Of a stretch of 64,000 bases of DNA, positions 43,488 through 51,255 are shown one piece after another; position 1 is the first letter of the stretch; every line of letters starts with the position of its first letter. The stretch comes from Pseudomonas koreensis (GTDB lineage: Bacteria > Pseudomonadota > Gammaproteobacteria > Pseudomonadales > Pseudomonadaceae), in NCBI RefSeq assembly GCF_012986595.1, contig NZ_JAAQYM010000006.1:310001-374000 (forward strand). Direction: 5' to 3'. The notes under the pieces were generated by a model that was not told the origin of the DNA, did not search any database, and saw nothing but the letters and a program-made list of their open reading frames with translations. The translations under genes and the position numbers were made by a program.

Positions 43488-44200
43488 GAGCGCGTGACCG
43501 TGGCCGTGAACAGATAGCCGCCGTTGCGCACGGTGCGGATCAGGTCCGGGCGTTTGCTGTCCGGCTCGATCTTGCGGCGCAGGCGGCTGACCTGCACGTC
43601 GATGCTGCGATCGAAGGCGTCGTGGCCGTGACCGCGAGACAGGTCGATCAGTTGCTCGCGGGTGAGGATGCGCTGCGGGTGTTCAAGAAACACCACCAGC
43701 AGATCGAACTCGCCACCGGACAGCGGAATCATCACGTTGTCCGGAGAACGCAGCTCGCGACAGGTGATGTCCAGATGCCAACCGGCGAAGGCGATCACCG
43801 GCCGCGACGGCTCGCTCCCCGGGTTGACCTGCTCACCGGCGCGACGCTGCACGGCACGCAGGCGGGCCAGCAGTTCACGCGGGGCAAACGGCTTGGTGAC
43901 GTAGTCGTCCGCACCCAGTTCAAGGCCAACGATGCGATCGCTCAACTCGCCCATGGCGGTCAGCATGATGATCGGAATGCCCATCTGCGCCCGCACTTTC
44001 TGGCACAGGCTCAGGCCCCCTTCGCCGGGCAGCATCAAGTCGAGAATGATCGTGTCCGGGCGCTGCTGCGCAATTGCCGCCCACATCGCTGCGCCGTCGG
44101 CGGCCACGTCGACTTCGTAGGCGTGCTGGACGAAGAACTTCTTCAGCAGGGCAAGAACTTCCACGTCGTCGTCGACGATCAGCAGTCTGCTCACGTTCAT
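43484..44200 (-). CDS. OmpR-family response regulator
   Basis: 238 residues from ATG 44200. Receiver domain 1-118 has the acidic pair in LLIVDDDVEVL, phospho-acceptor Asp54 in IILDLMLPGEGG and Lys in VTKPFAPRELL. The C-terminal winged helix reads LSGGEFDLLVVFLEHPQRILTR and RSIDVQVSRLRRKIE (two separate segments). Translationally coupled to the kinase gene by a GTGA overlap. Targets unknown; neighbours such as DUF2252 are possible. Confidence 0.95.
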   Translation of the reverse strand: MNVSRLLIVDDDVEVLALLKKFFVQHAYEVDVAADGAAMWAAIAQQRPDTIILDLMLPGEGGLSLCQKVRAQMGIPIIMLTAMGELSDRIVGLELGADDYVTKPFAPRELLARLRAVQRRAGEQVNPGSEPSRPVIAFAGWHLDITCRELRSPDNVMIPLSGGEFDLLVVFLEHPQRILTREQLIDLSRGHGHDAFDRSIDVQVSRLRRKIEPDSKRPDLIRTVRNGGYLFTATVTRS

Positions 44201-44358
44201 GGATCCTCGGGCCAAAAAAGAACGCATCTAAAACTATTCTGGCGCCCGGGTCATTTATTTCAATCGAGCAATATTCCGTCATCTCGGACATCAAGCGGAC
44301 ATGCTGCGGCAAAACCCATCAGGCACCCTTCACGCCATCGACAACCGGGGGGCATTCA

Positions 44359-44676
44359 ATGAGCGCATTGCACAACCGCTATACCGCCGAGGGCCACGAC
44401 GCCCGCTATCCGTTGATTCTCAGCCAACGCACCACGGCGCCTGAGCGCGACTCACCGTTGCTGTTTCAAGAGTTTTGCCTGGGTTTGGCGAACGACCAGA
44501 GCCGGATTGTCCTGCGCCGCTATTTCGAACAATACGGTCCGGCCGATTCGCAATGGGTGGAGTACGTGCATTCGATTCCGACCGCCGACCTCATCCACTG
44601 GATCATGACCCACGGCAAGCTGCACATCGAATGCTCGGAGAACACTCCGCCGGCCGGGCAAGGATTCGCCCGATGA
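44359..44676 (+). CDS. Small hypothetical protein
   Basis: 105 residues from ATG 44359 with a GGGGGG ribosome site upstream. No signal peptide, membrane segment or known motif. The sequence is balanced in composition, with features such as RYFEQYGPADSQWVEYVHSI and LIHWIMTHGKLHIE, so it looks like a genuine folded cytosolic protein. Divergent from the two-component genes by 158 bases. A longer upstream reading through the divergent region was rejected. Function unknown. Confidence 0.6.
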   Translation: MSALHNRYTAEGHDARYPLILSQRTTAPERDSPLLFQEFCLGLANDQSRIVLRRYFEQYGPADSQWVEYVHSIPTADLIHWIMTHGKLHIECSENTPPAGQGFAR

Positions 44677-44729
44677 AGTGATCTTGGTCACTCCTGCGTC
44701 GCGCTTCGGCGCTATACATCCAGTTATTT

Positions 44730-44841
44730 GTGGTGAGGGAGCTTGCTCCCGCTCGACTGCACAGCAGTCCTCCTCAAGAGCGGGGCCGCTTCGCGCCCCA
44801 GCGGGACGGTGCGACGATCCGACAAGCTCCCTCGCGACGGG
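44730..44841 (+). repeat. REP pair downstream of the small gene
   Basis: GAGGGAGC-TT-GCTCCC hairpin, CCCGCT...AGCGGG outer arms around GACTGC/GCAGTC, then an inverted AGCTCCCTCGC copy at 44825-44835. Same family as 13929-13999. An inverted REP doublet of the REPIN type. No gene in 44677-44864. Confidence 0.8.
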
Positions 44842-44864
44842 TTATGTGTTGGGTTTTCAGGGTT

Positions 44865-45488
44865 TCAAGCTTGCGCCTGCTGTTCGCTGCTCAAAATGCC
44901 ATGGCAGATCAAGCCCAGAACACCGCGCATGTGTTCGGCATGTGCTGCCCTGTCCGGCTCAGGCTCGGTCGCCAGCCGGATGAAAGCCATGTTCGCGTAC
45001 TGGTTGAACAACGTCGCCGCCACGTCCAGATCGACCGTCGCACGCACCTTGCCCTGCGCCTGAAAATGCCCGAGCAGCGCCTTGGTCTCTTCGATTACCG
45101 CCGCATTCCACGGGCTCAACGCCTGAGCCAGTTCGCCGGTCAGCAGAAACGGCGCCAATTCACGCCACAGCGAGGCCGGCATCGCTTGCAGTTGGTAATC
45201 GGTCATCAGGCCCTCGAACTCGCACAGCGCCTCCAGCGGATCGCTGTCGTCATCGAGATTGGCTCGGGCATCGCGCATCGCCTGCTCGTCCGGTTGCTTG
45301 AGCAACGCCAGCAAAATCTCCTGCTTGCCGCCGAAATAGTTGACCACCGTCGGCGCGGAAACCCCGGCCTGATTGGCGATCTGCTCCAGCGTGGTGGCGC
45401 CGAAGCCGTTACTGATGAACAGCTCCAGCGCTGCCTGCGCGATGACTTCCCTGCGCTGTTCCTTTTGCCGTTCTCTGAGCCCGCTCAT
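44865..45488 (-). CDS. TetR-family regulator
   Basis: 207 residues. The DNA-binding domain has LELFISNGFGATTLEQIAN and AGVSAPTVVNYFGGKQEIL (typical TetR recognition helix and YFxxKxxLL turn). The rest is a helical ligand domain of no recognised subfamily. Divergent from the aminotransferase gene at 45648, with a strong inverted repeat between them, so it probably represses that gene, perhaps with the OprD porin further on. Confidence 0.9.
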   Translation of the reverse strand: MSGLRERQKEQRREVIAQAALELFISNGFGATTLEQIANQAGVSAPTVVNYFGGKQEILLALLKQPDEQAMRDARANLDDDSDPLEALCEFEGLMTDYQLQAMPASLWRELAPFLLTGELAQALSPWNAAVIEETKALLGHFQAQGKVRATVDLDVAATLFNQYANMAFIRLATEPEPDRAAHAEHMRGVLGLICHGILSSEQQAQA

Positions 45489-45547
45489 GGTGCTGGTGTC
45501 CTGTGTTGCTGATGGGCGTCAGCCTACGGATTTCTTTTTTTACCGAC

Positions 45548-45572
45548 AAATATTTTCTTTACAAAAATATTT
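45548..45572. promoter_or_regulatory. AT-rich inverted repeat, candidate TetR operator
   Basis: AAATATTTT (45548-45556) and AAAATATTT (45564-45572) are perfect inverted arms spaced by 7 bases, in the divergent tetR/aminotransferase region. A third AAATATT follows at 45582. The AT-rich stretch likely also holds both promoters. Confidence 0.5.
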
Positions 45573-45647
45573 TTAAGTGACAAATATTGACCGTGCACCG
45601 CTGGAATGAACGCGCACCCACCTGCCCCGTTTCTCTGGAGAACCGCC

Positions 45648-47030
45648 ATGTCCGCCGAACTCGATCCGACCCGCAGCACCCGCGATTATCAGGCCGCCGA
45701 CGCCGCCCACCACATCCACGCGTTCGTCGATCAGAAGGCGCTCAACGAGGAAGGACCGCGGGTGATGGTCAGTGGTGATCGCCTGGCGCTGTGGGACAAC
45801 GACGGCAATCGGTATCTGGACGGCATGTCCGGTCTGTGGTGCACCAACCTCGGCTACGGGCGCAAGGATCTCGCCGCCGCGGCAACGGCGCAGCTGCAAC
45901 AACTGCCCTACTACAACATGTTCTTCCACACCACCCACCCGCAGGTGATTGAGCTCTCCGAGCTGCTGTTCAGCCTGCTGCCCCGGCACTACAGCCACGC
46001 GATCTACACCAACTCCGGCTCCGAAGCCAACGAAGTGCTGATCCGCACTGTGCGCAAGTTCTGGCAGGTGATGGGCCAGCCCGAGAAGAAAATCATGATC
46101 GGCCGCTGGAACGGCTACCACGGCTCGACCCTGGCCGCGACGGCGCTGGGCGGCATGAAGTTCATGCACGAAATGGGCGGCACCATTCCCGACGTGGCGC
46201 ACATCGACGAGCCGTACTGGTTCGCCCACGAAGGCAATCTCAGCCCGGAAGAATTCGGCCTGCGCGCCGCACGGCAACTGGAAGACAAGATCCTCGAACT
46301 GGGCCCCGACAAGGTCGCCGCGTTCGTCGCCGAACCCTTCCAGGGCGCCGGCGGCATGATCATCCCGCCCGCTACCTACTGGCCGGAAATCCAGCGCATC
46401 TGCCGCCAATACGACGTGCTGCTATGCGCCGACGAAGTCATCGGCGGTTTCGGCCGCACCGGCGAGTGGTTCGCGCATCAGGCCTTCGGTTTTGAACCGG
46501 ACACCCTGTCCATCGCCAAAGGCCTGACCTCCGGTTACATCCCCATGGGCGGGCTGATCCTGTCGCGGCGCATGGCCGAGGCACTGGTGGAAAAAGGCGG
46601 CGTGTTCGCCCACGGCCTGACCTATTCCGGCCACCCGGTCGCGGCCGCCGTGGCGATTGCCAACCTCAAGGCCTTGCGCGATGAAGGCGTGGTCACGCAG
46701 GTGAAAAACGACACCGGGCCTTACTTGCAGAACTGCCTGCGCGAAGTGTTCGGCAACCACCCGCTGGTGGGTGAGGTTCAGGGTGTCGGGCTGGTGGCGG
46801 CGTTGCAGTTCGCCGAGGATAAAGCCACCCGCAAGCGTTTCGCCAACGAGAACGACATCGCCTGGCGCTGCCGCACGATTGGCTTTGAGGAAGGTTTGAT
46901 TATCCGTTCGACCCTGGGCCGGATGATCATGGCCCCGGCGTTGATCGCCACGCGGGCGGAACTGGATGAACTGGTCGACAAGACGCGCATCGCGGTGGAT
47001 CGTACGGCGCGGGAGTATGGCCGCCTGTAA
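45648..47030 (+). CDS. Class III omega-aminotransferase (SpuC-like)
   Basis: 460 residues from ATG 45648, supported by GGAG; an in-frame start at 45606 lacks one. PLP fold type I class III is shown by YTNSGSEANEVLIRT, WNGYHGSTLAATALGG, LLCADEVIGGFGRTG and the Schiff-base lysine in DTLSIAKGLTSGYIPMGG. Enzymes of this group use putrescine, cadaverine or beta-alanine with pyruvate; SpuC of P. aeruginosa is the closest family model. The nearby gamma-glutamyl-amine operon makes amine catabolism plausible. Regulated by the divergent TetR. Confidence 0.9.
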   Translation: MSAELDPTRSTRDYQAADAAHHIHAFVDQKALNEEGPRVMVSGDRLALWDNDGNRYLDGMSGLWCTNLGYGRKDLAAAATAQLQQLPYYNMFFHTTHPQVIELSELLFSLLPRHYSHAIYTNSGSEANEVLIRTVRKFWQVMGQPEKKIMIGRWNGYHGSTLAATALGGMKFMHEMGGTIPDVAHIDEPYWFAHEGNLSPEEFGLRAARQLEDKILELGPDKVAAFVAEPFQGAGGMIIPPATYWPEIQRICRQYDVLLCADEVIGGFGRTGEWFAHQAFGFEPDTLSIAKGLTSGYIPMGGLILSRRMAEALVEKGGVFAHGLTYSGHPVAAAVAIANLKALRDEGVVTQVKNDTGPYLQNCLREVFGNHPLVGEVQGVGLVAALQFAEDKATRKRFANENDIAWRCRTIGFEEGLIIRSTLGRMIMAPALIATRAELDELVDKTRIAVDRTAREYGRL

Positions 47031-47146
47031 CCCATATCCCCTGTAGAGGGAAATCAGGTATGCCTTGAACTCAGCACATCGGCTCAATCCAGCCCGGTTG
47101 ATCTTGCCCATCATCAGAGACCTTCCCTGATTGTCGGTCCCTCACG

Positions 47147-48439
47147 ATGGCTCTCTCAACACCACGCTTTGCGCTGTTGGCCCTGCTTTGCGCAGCGACC
47201 GACAGTGCTTTGGCTAATGACTTCTTCGACGACGCCAAAACTGAAGGGCTCAGCCGCAACTTCTACCTGAGCAACGACTACCGCTCGCCCTCTCCCGCTG
47301 GCAAAAACTATAAGCAGGAATGGGCTCAGGGTTTTATCGGCACGTTCACTTCCGGATACACGCCGGGCGATGTCGGCTTCGGCATCGATGCCCATGCTTT
47401 TCTTGGCCTTAAACTCGATGGTGGCAAAGGTCATTCCGGTACCGGCCTGTTGCCGGTCGACAGCAGTGGCCGCAGCGAGCCGGATTACTCCAGCGCTGGT
47501 GGCGCCTTCAAACTCAAGGTTTCGCGCACCACCCTGGCGTTCGGCGAAATGACCGTGGAAACCCCAGTATTCGACACCTCGGACAAACGCCTGCAACCGG
47601 AATACGCCACGGGCCTGCTGCTCAACAGTCGGGAAATCGATGAAGTCAGTCTGGTGGCCGGGCACTTCACCGCGTTCAAGAATCAGGACAGCTCCTCTGG
47701 GCACGGCGATTTTTATGGCTACGGTGCCAACACCGAGGCCGGCGGGATCAGTTTCCTCGGCGCTGACTTGTTCGGCGACAGTCCCGTCGGTGGTTCGCTG
47801 TACGCCTCGGAACTGACCGACACCTGGCATCAGTACTACGGCAATCTGCATTTCAAACAGTCTGGCGTGCTGCTCGATGCCAACCTCTACCACACCCGTA
47901 ATACCGGCCGCGCGCTGGCCGGCGCGATCGACAACACAGCATTCAGCCTGTCCGGCAAATACACCTTCGGCCCGCACGCAATGCTGCTCGGCTGGCAGCG
48001 CGTCAACGGCAACACGCCGTTCGATTTCGTCGGCGGCGACTCGATCTACCTCTCCAACTCGATCAAATACGCCGACTTCAACGGCGCCGGTGAACGCTCC
48101 TGGCAAGCACGCTACGACCTTGACCTGGGCGCGTTCGGCATCCCCGGCCTCACCTTCATGACCCGCTACGTTTCCGGCAGCCACATCGACGGCACCCACG
48201 CCCCCGAGGGCGGCGCGTACAACCCGTTCGATGCCGAGCGCGGTCAATACCAACCGCAGCAAGGCGCTGGCGGCAAACACTGGGAGCGCGATATTGATCT
48301 GAAGTACATCGTGCAATCGGGCGCGGCGAAGGACCTGTCGGTGCAGCTATCGCATGTCTCGCACCGAGCCAACGAGGCGCAGGCCGGGGATGATATTGAC
48401 CGGATTTATGTGGTGATTCAGTACCCGCTGGTTTTTTGA
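47147..48439 (+). CDS. OprD-family outer-membrane porin
   Basis: 430 residues with signal peptide MALSTPRFALLALLCAATDS ending near ALANDFFDD. The mature start FFDDAKTEGLSRNFYLSNDY and the C-terminal RIYVVIQYPLVF with terminal Phe are classic OprD features. Members take up basic amino acids, carboxylates or aromatic acids. It follows the aminotransferase by 116 bases and may import its substrate. The exact OprD/Opd subgroup could not be assigned. Confidence 0.9.
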   Translation: MALSTPRFALLALLCAATDSALANDFFDDAKTEGLSRNFYLSNDYRSPSPAGKNYKQEWAQGFIGTFTSGYTPGDVGFGIDAHAFLGLKLDGGKGHSGTGLLPVDSSGRSEPDYSSAGGAFKLKVSRTTLAFGEMTVETPVFDTSDKRLQPEYATGLLLNSREIDEVSLVAGHFTAFKNQDSSSGHGDFYGYGANTEAGGISFLGADLFGDSPVGGSLYASELTDTWHQYYGNLHFKQSGVLLDANLYHTRNTGRALAGAIDNTAFSLSGKYTFGPHAMLLGWQRVNGNTPFDFVGGDSIYLSNSIKYADFNGAGERSWQARYDLDLGAFGIPGLTFMTRYVSGSHIDGTHAPEGGAYNPFDAERGQYQPQQGAGGKHWERDIDLKYIVQSGAAKDLSVQLSHVSHRANEAQAGDDIDRIYVVIQYPLVF

Positions 48440-48600
48440 TGGCTCGTGGTTAAACAGCACCGTTTAAGCAACACTTCCAGACACTCTCACAGCCTACACA
48501 TCCTTGCGTCGTTGCCTACGGCTACGCCAGAATCCGCCGGCTTGTGCGCTTTGGCCCGGGTCTCTATCGTTTTCGGGTCGCTGACATATTCAGCGATCGG

Positions 48601-48629
48601 GTTTAGCGACTCGAATTATTTAAAGGCGC
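48601..48629 (+). promoter_or_regulatory. Upstream duplicate of the C4 target sites
   Basis: GTTTAGCGAC (48601-48610) is an exact copy of 48761-48770. AAAGGCGC (48622-48629) pairs with C4 segment GTGCCTTT (48713-48720) including one G-T wobble, and TTAGCGA pairs with TCGCTAA (48728-48734). Order and polarity fit an antisense duplex. It follows a TCGCTGA/TCAGCGA hairpin at 48578-48596. Confidence 0.55.
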
Positions 48630-48677
48630 ATCAGCACTCCAGGCTTCGTTGCGGGCTTATGTCCGCAATCTCGCTAT

Positions 48678-48753
48678 GGTGGCTGTATGCGGGAGACCTT
48701 CGGGTCTACCGGGTGCCTTTGACCGGTTCGCTAACCTGCGTACAGCCGCCACC
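48678..48753 (+). ncRNA. C4-type antisense RNA-like element in the DUF6124 leader
   Basis: On paper this folds as a three-way junction. The closing stem is 48681-48693 with 48735-48747: 13 consecutive pairs including two G-U, extended by GGT/ACC across a 3-base bulge. Hairpin 1 is AGACC-UUCG-GGUCU (48694-48707). Hairpin 2 is ACCGG/CCGGU (48708-48712, 48723-48727) with loop GTGCCTTTGA. The loop and the junction strand TCGCTAA (48728-48734) are complementary to two nearby target pairs. This matches the C4 antisense RNA of phages P1, P7 and P4, which blocks translation of a gene on the same transcript. Identification is from memory of that structure; a covariance search was not run. Confidence 0.65.
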
Positions 48754-48760
48754 CTCACCT

Positions 48761-48800
48761 GTTTAGCGACAGACGTTGGCGGCTCATCCAACAAAGGAGC
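48761..48800 (+). promoter_or_regulatory. C4 target sites overlapping the DUF6124 ribosome-binding site
   Basis: TTAGCGA (48763-48769) is complementary to C4 strand TCGCTAA. The Shine-Dalgarno AAAGGAGC (48793-48800) pairs with C4 loop GTGCCTTT with one mismatch and one wobble. Between them GTTGG/CCAAC (48775-48779, 48788-48792) forms a hairpin that brings the two sites together. Pairing would hide the ribosome site. Confidence 0.5.
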
Positions 48801-48806
48801 TTCACC

Positions 48807-49163
48807 ATGTTCAAGGTAACGCCCAACCCGCCAGACTCAGACCCGACGTCACCCTACGAAGCCATCGACTCGAAAAAACTCCACGAAGCTGCCGACCGCG
48901 CTCTCGATCATTACCTCAAACCGCCCACCCCAGACATTTCCCGCAAACCCAGTAGCCTGTTCCACGTCGACCCCGGTGCCGACAACGAGACCTTGCTGGT
49001 TCACGCCAGTGAATCGCTAGCCTCGGCCAGCGTCATGCTCAGCGATTTCGCCGGTTTGCTGGATGCGCCGTACCGCAACACCCTGCTGGGCATTCAACAA
49101 GTGGTGATGCTGGGCGAAATGACCGTCAACCGCGCCCTCGACAACCTCGACCCGCCCGCCTGA
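48807..49163 (+). CDS. DUF6124 family protein
   Basis: 118 residues beginning MFKVTPNPPDSDPTSPYEAI, the hallmark N-terminus of DUF6124, a family I know only from Pseudomonas. Two helical regions follow (KKLHEAADRALDHYL and LLVHASESLASASVMLSDFA). No signal peptide or membrane helix. AAAGGAG precedes the start at a good distance. The 367-base leader from oprD holds the C4-type RNA and is predicted to control translation. Function unknown. A hairpin terminator candidate follows at 49177-49208. Confidence 0.85.
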   Translation: MFKVTPNPPDSDPTSPYEAIDSKKLHEAADRALDHYLKPPTPDISRKPSSLFHVDPGADNETLLVHASESLASASVMLSDFAGLLDAPYRNTLLGIQQVVMLGEMTVNRALDNLDPPA

Positions 49164-49176
49164 AAACCCAATCCCC

Positions 49177-49208
49177 TGTAGGTCTTCGCGAGCAGGCGAA
49201 GGCCTACA
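49177..49208. repeat. Hairpin after DUF6124, REP-like
   Basis: TGTAGG/CCTACA outer arms with CTTCGC/GCGAAG inside. The TGTAGG...CCTACA ends match the REP doublets at 58459 and 59773. Could also end the DUF6124 transcript, although no T-tract follows. Confidence 0.6.
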
Positions 49209-49235
49209 AGGAGGTTTGCGGGGCGTCGGGATAAT

Positions 49236-49331
49236 TGGCGGAAGGCAGCCGGAGTCGAACCTGCCCGGGAACGGATGCCGTCCCCAACCGGGTTTGAAGC
49301 CCGGCCGCGCCACCGGGCGCGATTGCCTTCC
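49236..49331 (-). tRNA. selC: tRNA-Sec (anticodon UCA)
   Basis: 96 bases on the minus strand including encoded CCA (49238-49236). The 8-base acceptor GGAAGGCA pairs with UGCCUUCC, the anticodon loop is CUUCAAA with anticodon UCA, and a long variable arm is present, all features of selenocysteine tRNA. It decodes UGA together with SelB. It follows selB by 7 bases, so selA, selB and selC may share a transcript. In the T-stem, GCAGG opposite CCGGC leaves one A-G mismatch at the middle pair. Confidence 0.95.
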
Positions 49332-49338
49332 TTTGAAC

Positions 49339-51255
49339 TCAGGGTGCGTCGGCGCTGGCCAGCGCGTTGTCGGGGCGGATCACGCGGGATTCGCCGATGC
49401 GCCGGGTCAGGCCGAGGCGGTCGAAGTATTCCAGGTACTGAATACAGCGTTTGCGTCCCAAGCCTAGCGCATCACGAAAGGTTGTCACCTGGATCTGAGG
49501 ATTTTCCTGTTCCAGGTGCAGCAGCACGCCGGCCATGCGCCGCAGTTGCACGTCCGTCAGAAACAGGTCGCGCACGATTTGATGCATTAAACCCAACCGC
49601 GCCAGTTTGCGCAGCAGCAGGCGCACCACCGCGTCGTCTACACCGAGCGTTTTCGCGACATCGCGCACCCACGGCGGATCAAACCCGGCCTGCTCGAACA
49701 GCGGCTGCATCTGCTGCCACAGGGTTTCGTCTTCGGCATTCAAGCGCACTTGATGATCGGGCAGATGTAGCCACGGCCCGCTGGCGTTGATCGACCCGGC
49801 AGCGCGCAGCTCGTCCAGCAGGCTGGCAAAGGTCGAGCGCTCCAGCGCCAGACCACTGAAGCGGCGCAGGCGATCGCGGTCCGGCCCCATCTGGTCCGGT
49901 TCCAGCTCATGCAATTTCGCCAGTTGCTCCAACAGGGTGAACTTCAACTGCCCCCAGCGCTGCACGTTGAACAGCACCGGGCCGTGGCGGGTGTCGATCA
50001 GGCGCACATTGGCCGGTAGCGACCAGTCGGCACGCGGGCGATTGAATTGACGCTCCAGCTGCTGCGGATCGAGGCCGCCAGCGCAGTGGTCGAGCAGCAC
50101 CGGCAGCGCCTGTTCAAGGCTGTCATGGCCGGCCAGGGCTTGCAGTTGCGCCAGTCGTTCCGGGCTGCGACGTTGCCGGGCCGGGGCAAACGGGTCGAGC
50201 ACCTGGCCGCCGCCGAGGGTGCGCTGGGCGCTGGAGTCTCGCAGGATCAAGCGATCGCCCTTCACCGCATGCACCGGCGCGTTGATCAGCAGTTGCGCAT
50301 ACATGCGCTCGCCGGGGCTCAAGCGCGGGCCTTCGAGCAACGCCACGCGAGCGATGACGTCCTGAGTACCGAGGTGCACGTGCACCGGGTGGAAGTGTTC
50401 GAACGTACGCTCACCGGGCAGCAGCTGAAAGTCGATATCGACCCGTTGCGTCGGTGCGTGCAGCCACTCGCTCAGCACCCATTGGCCGCGATGAATCTGT
50501 TCCAGCGCCAGGCGCTCGCCACTGATGTTCAAGGCTACCCGTTGCCCGGCGCAGGCCTGTTCGGCGGGCCGATTCTGCGCGTGCAGGCCGCGAACCCGGA
50601 CGGTTTTACCCAGAGGCCCCAAAACCAGTCTGTCCTCTACAGAAACAACCCCCGACAACGCCGTGCCAGTGACCACAATCCCCGCACCGGCCACGCTGAA
50701 AGCGCGGTCGATGGCCAGGCGAAATCCACCTTCGCGACTGCGTTCATGCACTTCGCCCTGAGTGCGCAACAAACTCTGCCGCAATTCATCGACACCGTAC
50801 CCGGTCACGCTCGACACAGGCACTATCGGCGCCTCGGCAAAAGGCCCGGCCTCGAGCAAATCCAGAACCTGGCGCTGCACCTCTTCCACCCTGCCCGCCT
50901 CGACCCGATCGCATTTGGTGATCGCCACCAACGCCCGGGGAATCCCCAGCAACTCGACAATCGCCAGATGCTCACGGGTCTGCGGCATCACCCCGTCATC
51001 CGCCGCGACGACCAGCAACACCAGATCGATACCCTGCGCCCCGGCGAGCATGTTGTGGGTGAATTTCTCGTGGCCTGGCACGTCGATAAAACCGGTCAGT
51101 CCGGCGCCGGGTTGCAGTTCGGCGTAGAGATAACCGAGATCGATGGTCATCCCGCGTTCGCGCTCCTGCGGGCGGCGGTCGCCGGTTTGCCCGGTCAGCA
51201 CTTGCAGCAGCGATGTCTTGCCATGGTCGATGTGCCCTGCGGTGCCGACAATCAC
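49339..51255 (-). CDS. selB: Selenocysteine-specific elongation factor SelB
   Basis: 638 residues from GTG 51255, overlapping the selA stop by four bases; this start gives the normal N-terminus MIVGTAGHIDHGKTSLLQ. GTPase motifs GHIDHGKT, DVPGHEKF and TKCD are present. Domains II-III follow, then four winged-helix repeats (about 380-638) that bind the SECIS hairpin. It delivers Sec-tRNA to UGA codons of selenoprotein mRNAs; the only such codon seen here is in fdnG. Upstream alternative starts lie inside selA and were not used. Confidence 0.95.
   Translation of the reverse strand: MIVGTAGHIDHGKTSLLQVLTGQTGDRRPQERERGMTIDLGYLYAELQPGAGLTGFIDVPGHEKFTHNMLAGAQGIDLVLLVVAADDGVMPQTREHLAIVELLGIPRALVAITKCDRVEAGRVEEVQRQVLDLLEAGPFAEAPIVPVSSVTGYGVDELRQSLLRTQGEVHERSREGGFRLAIDRAFSVAGAGIVVTGTALSGVVSVEDRLVLGPLGKTVRVRGLHAQNRPAEQACAGQRVALNISGERLALEQIHRGQWVLSEWLHAPTQRVDIDFQLLPGERTFEHFHPVHVHLGTQDVIARVALLEGPRLSPGERMYAQLLINAPVHAVKGDRLILRDSSAQRTLGGGQVLDPFAPARQRRSPERLAQLQALAGHDSLEQALPVLLDHCAGGLDPQQLERQFNRPRADWSLPANVRLIDTRHGPVLFNVQRWGQLKFTLLEQLAKLHELEPDQMGPDRDRLRRFSGLALERSTFASLLDELRAAGSINASGPWLHLPDHQVRLNAEDETLWQQMQPLFEQAGFDPPWVRDVAKTLGVDDAVVRLLLRKLARLGLMHQIVRDLFLTDVQLRRMAGVLLHLEQENPQIQVTTFRDALGLGRKRCIQYLEYFDRLGLTRRIGESRVIRPDNALASADAP

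Noticed and set aside
48446..48766. 106-residue open frame through the DUF6124 leader
   Set aside because: It overlaps the strongly structured C4-type element and resembles translations of C4/Ash regions; no good ribosome site. RNA structure explains the conservation better.
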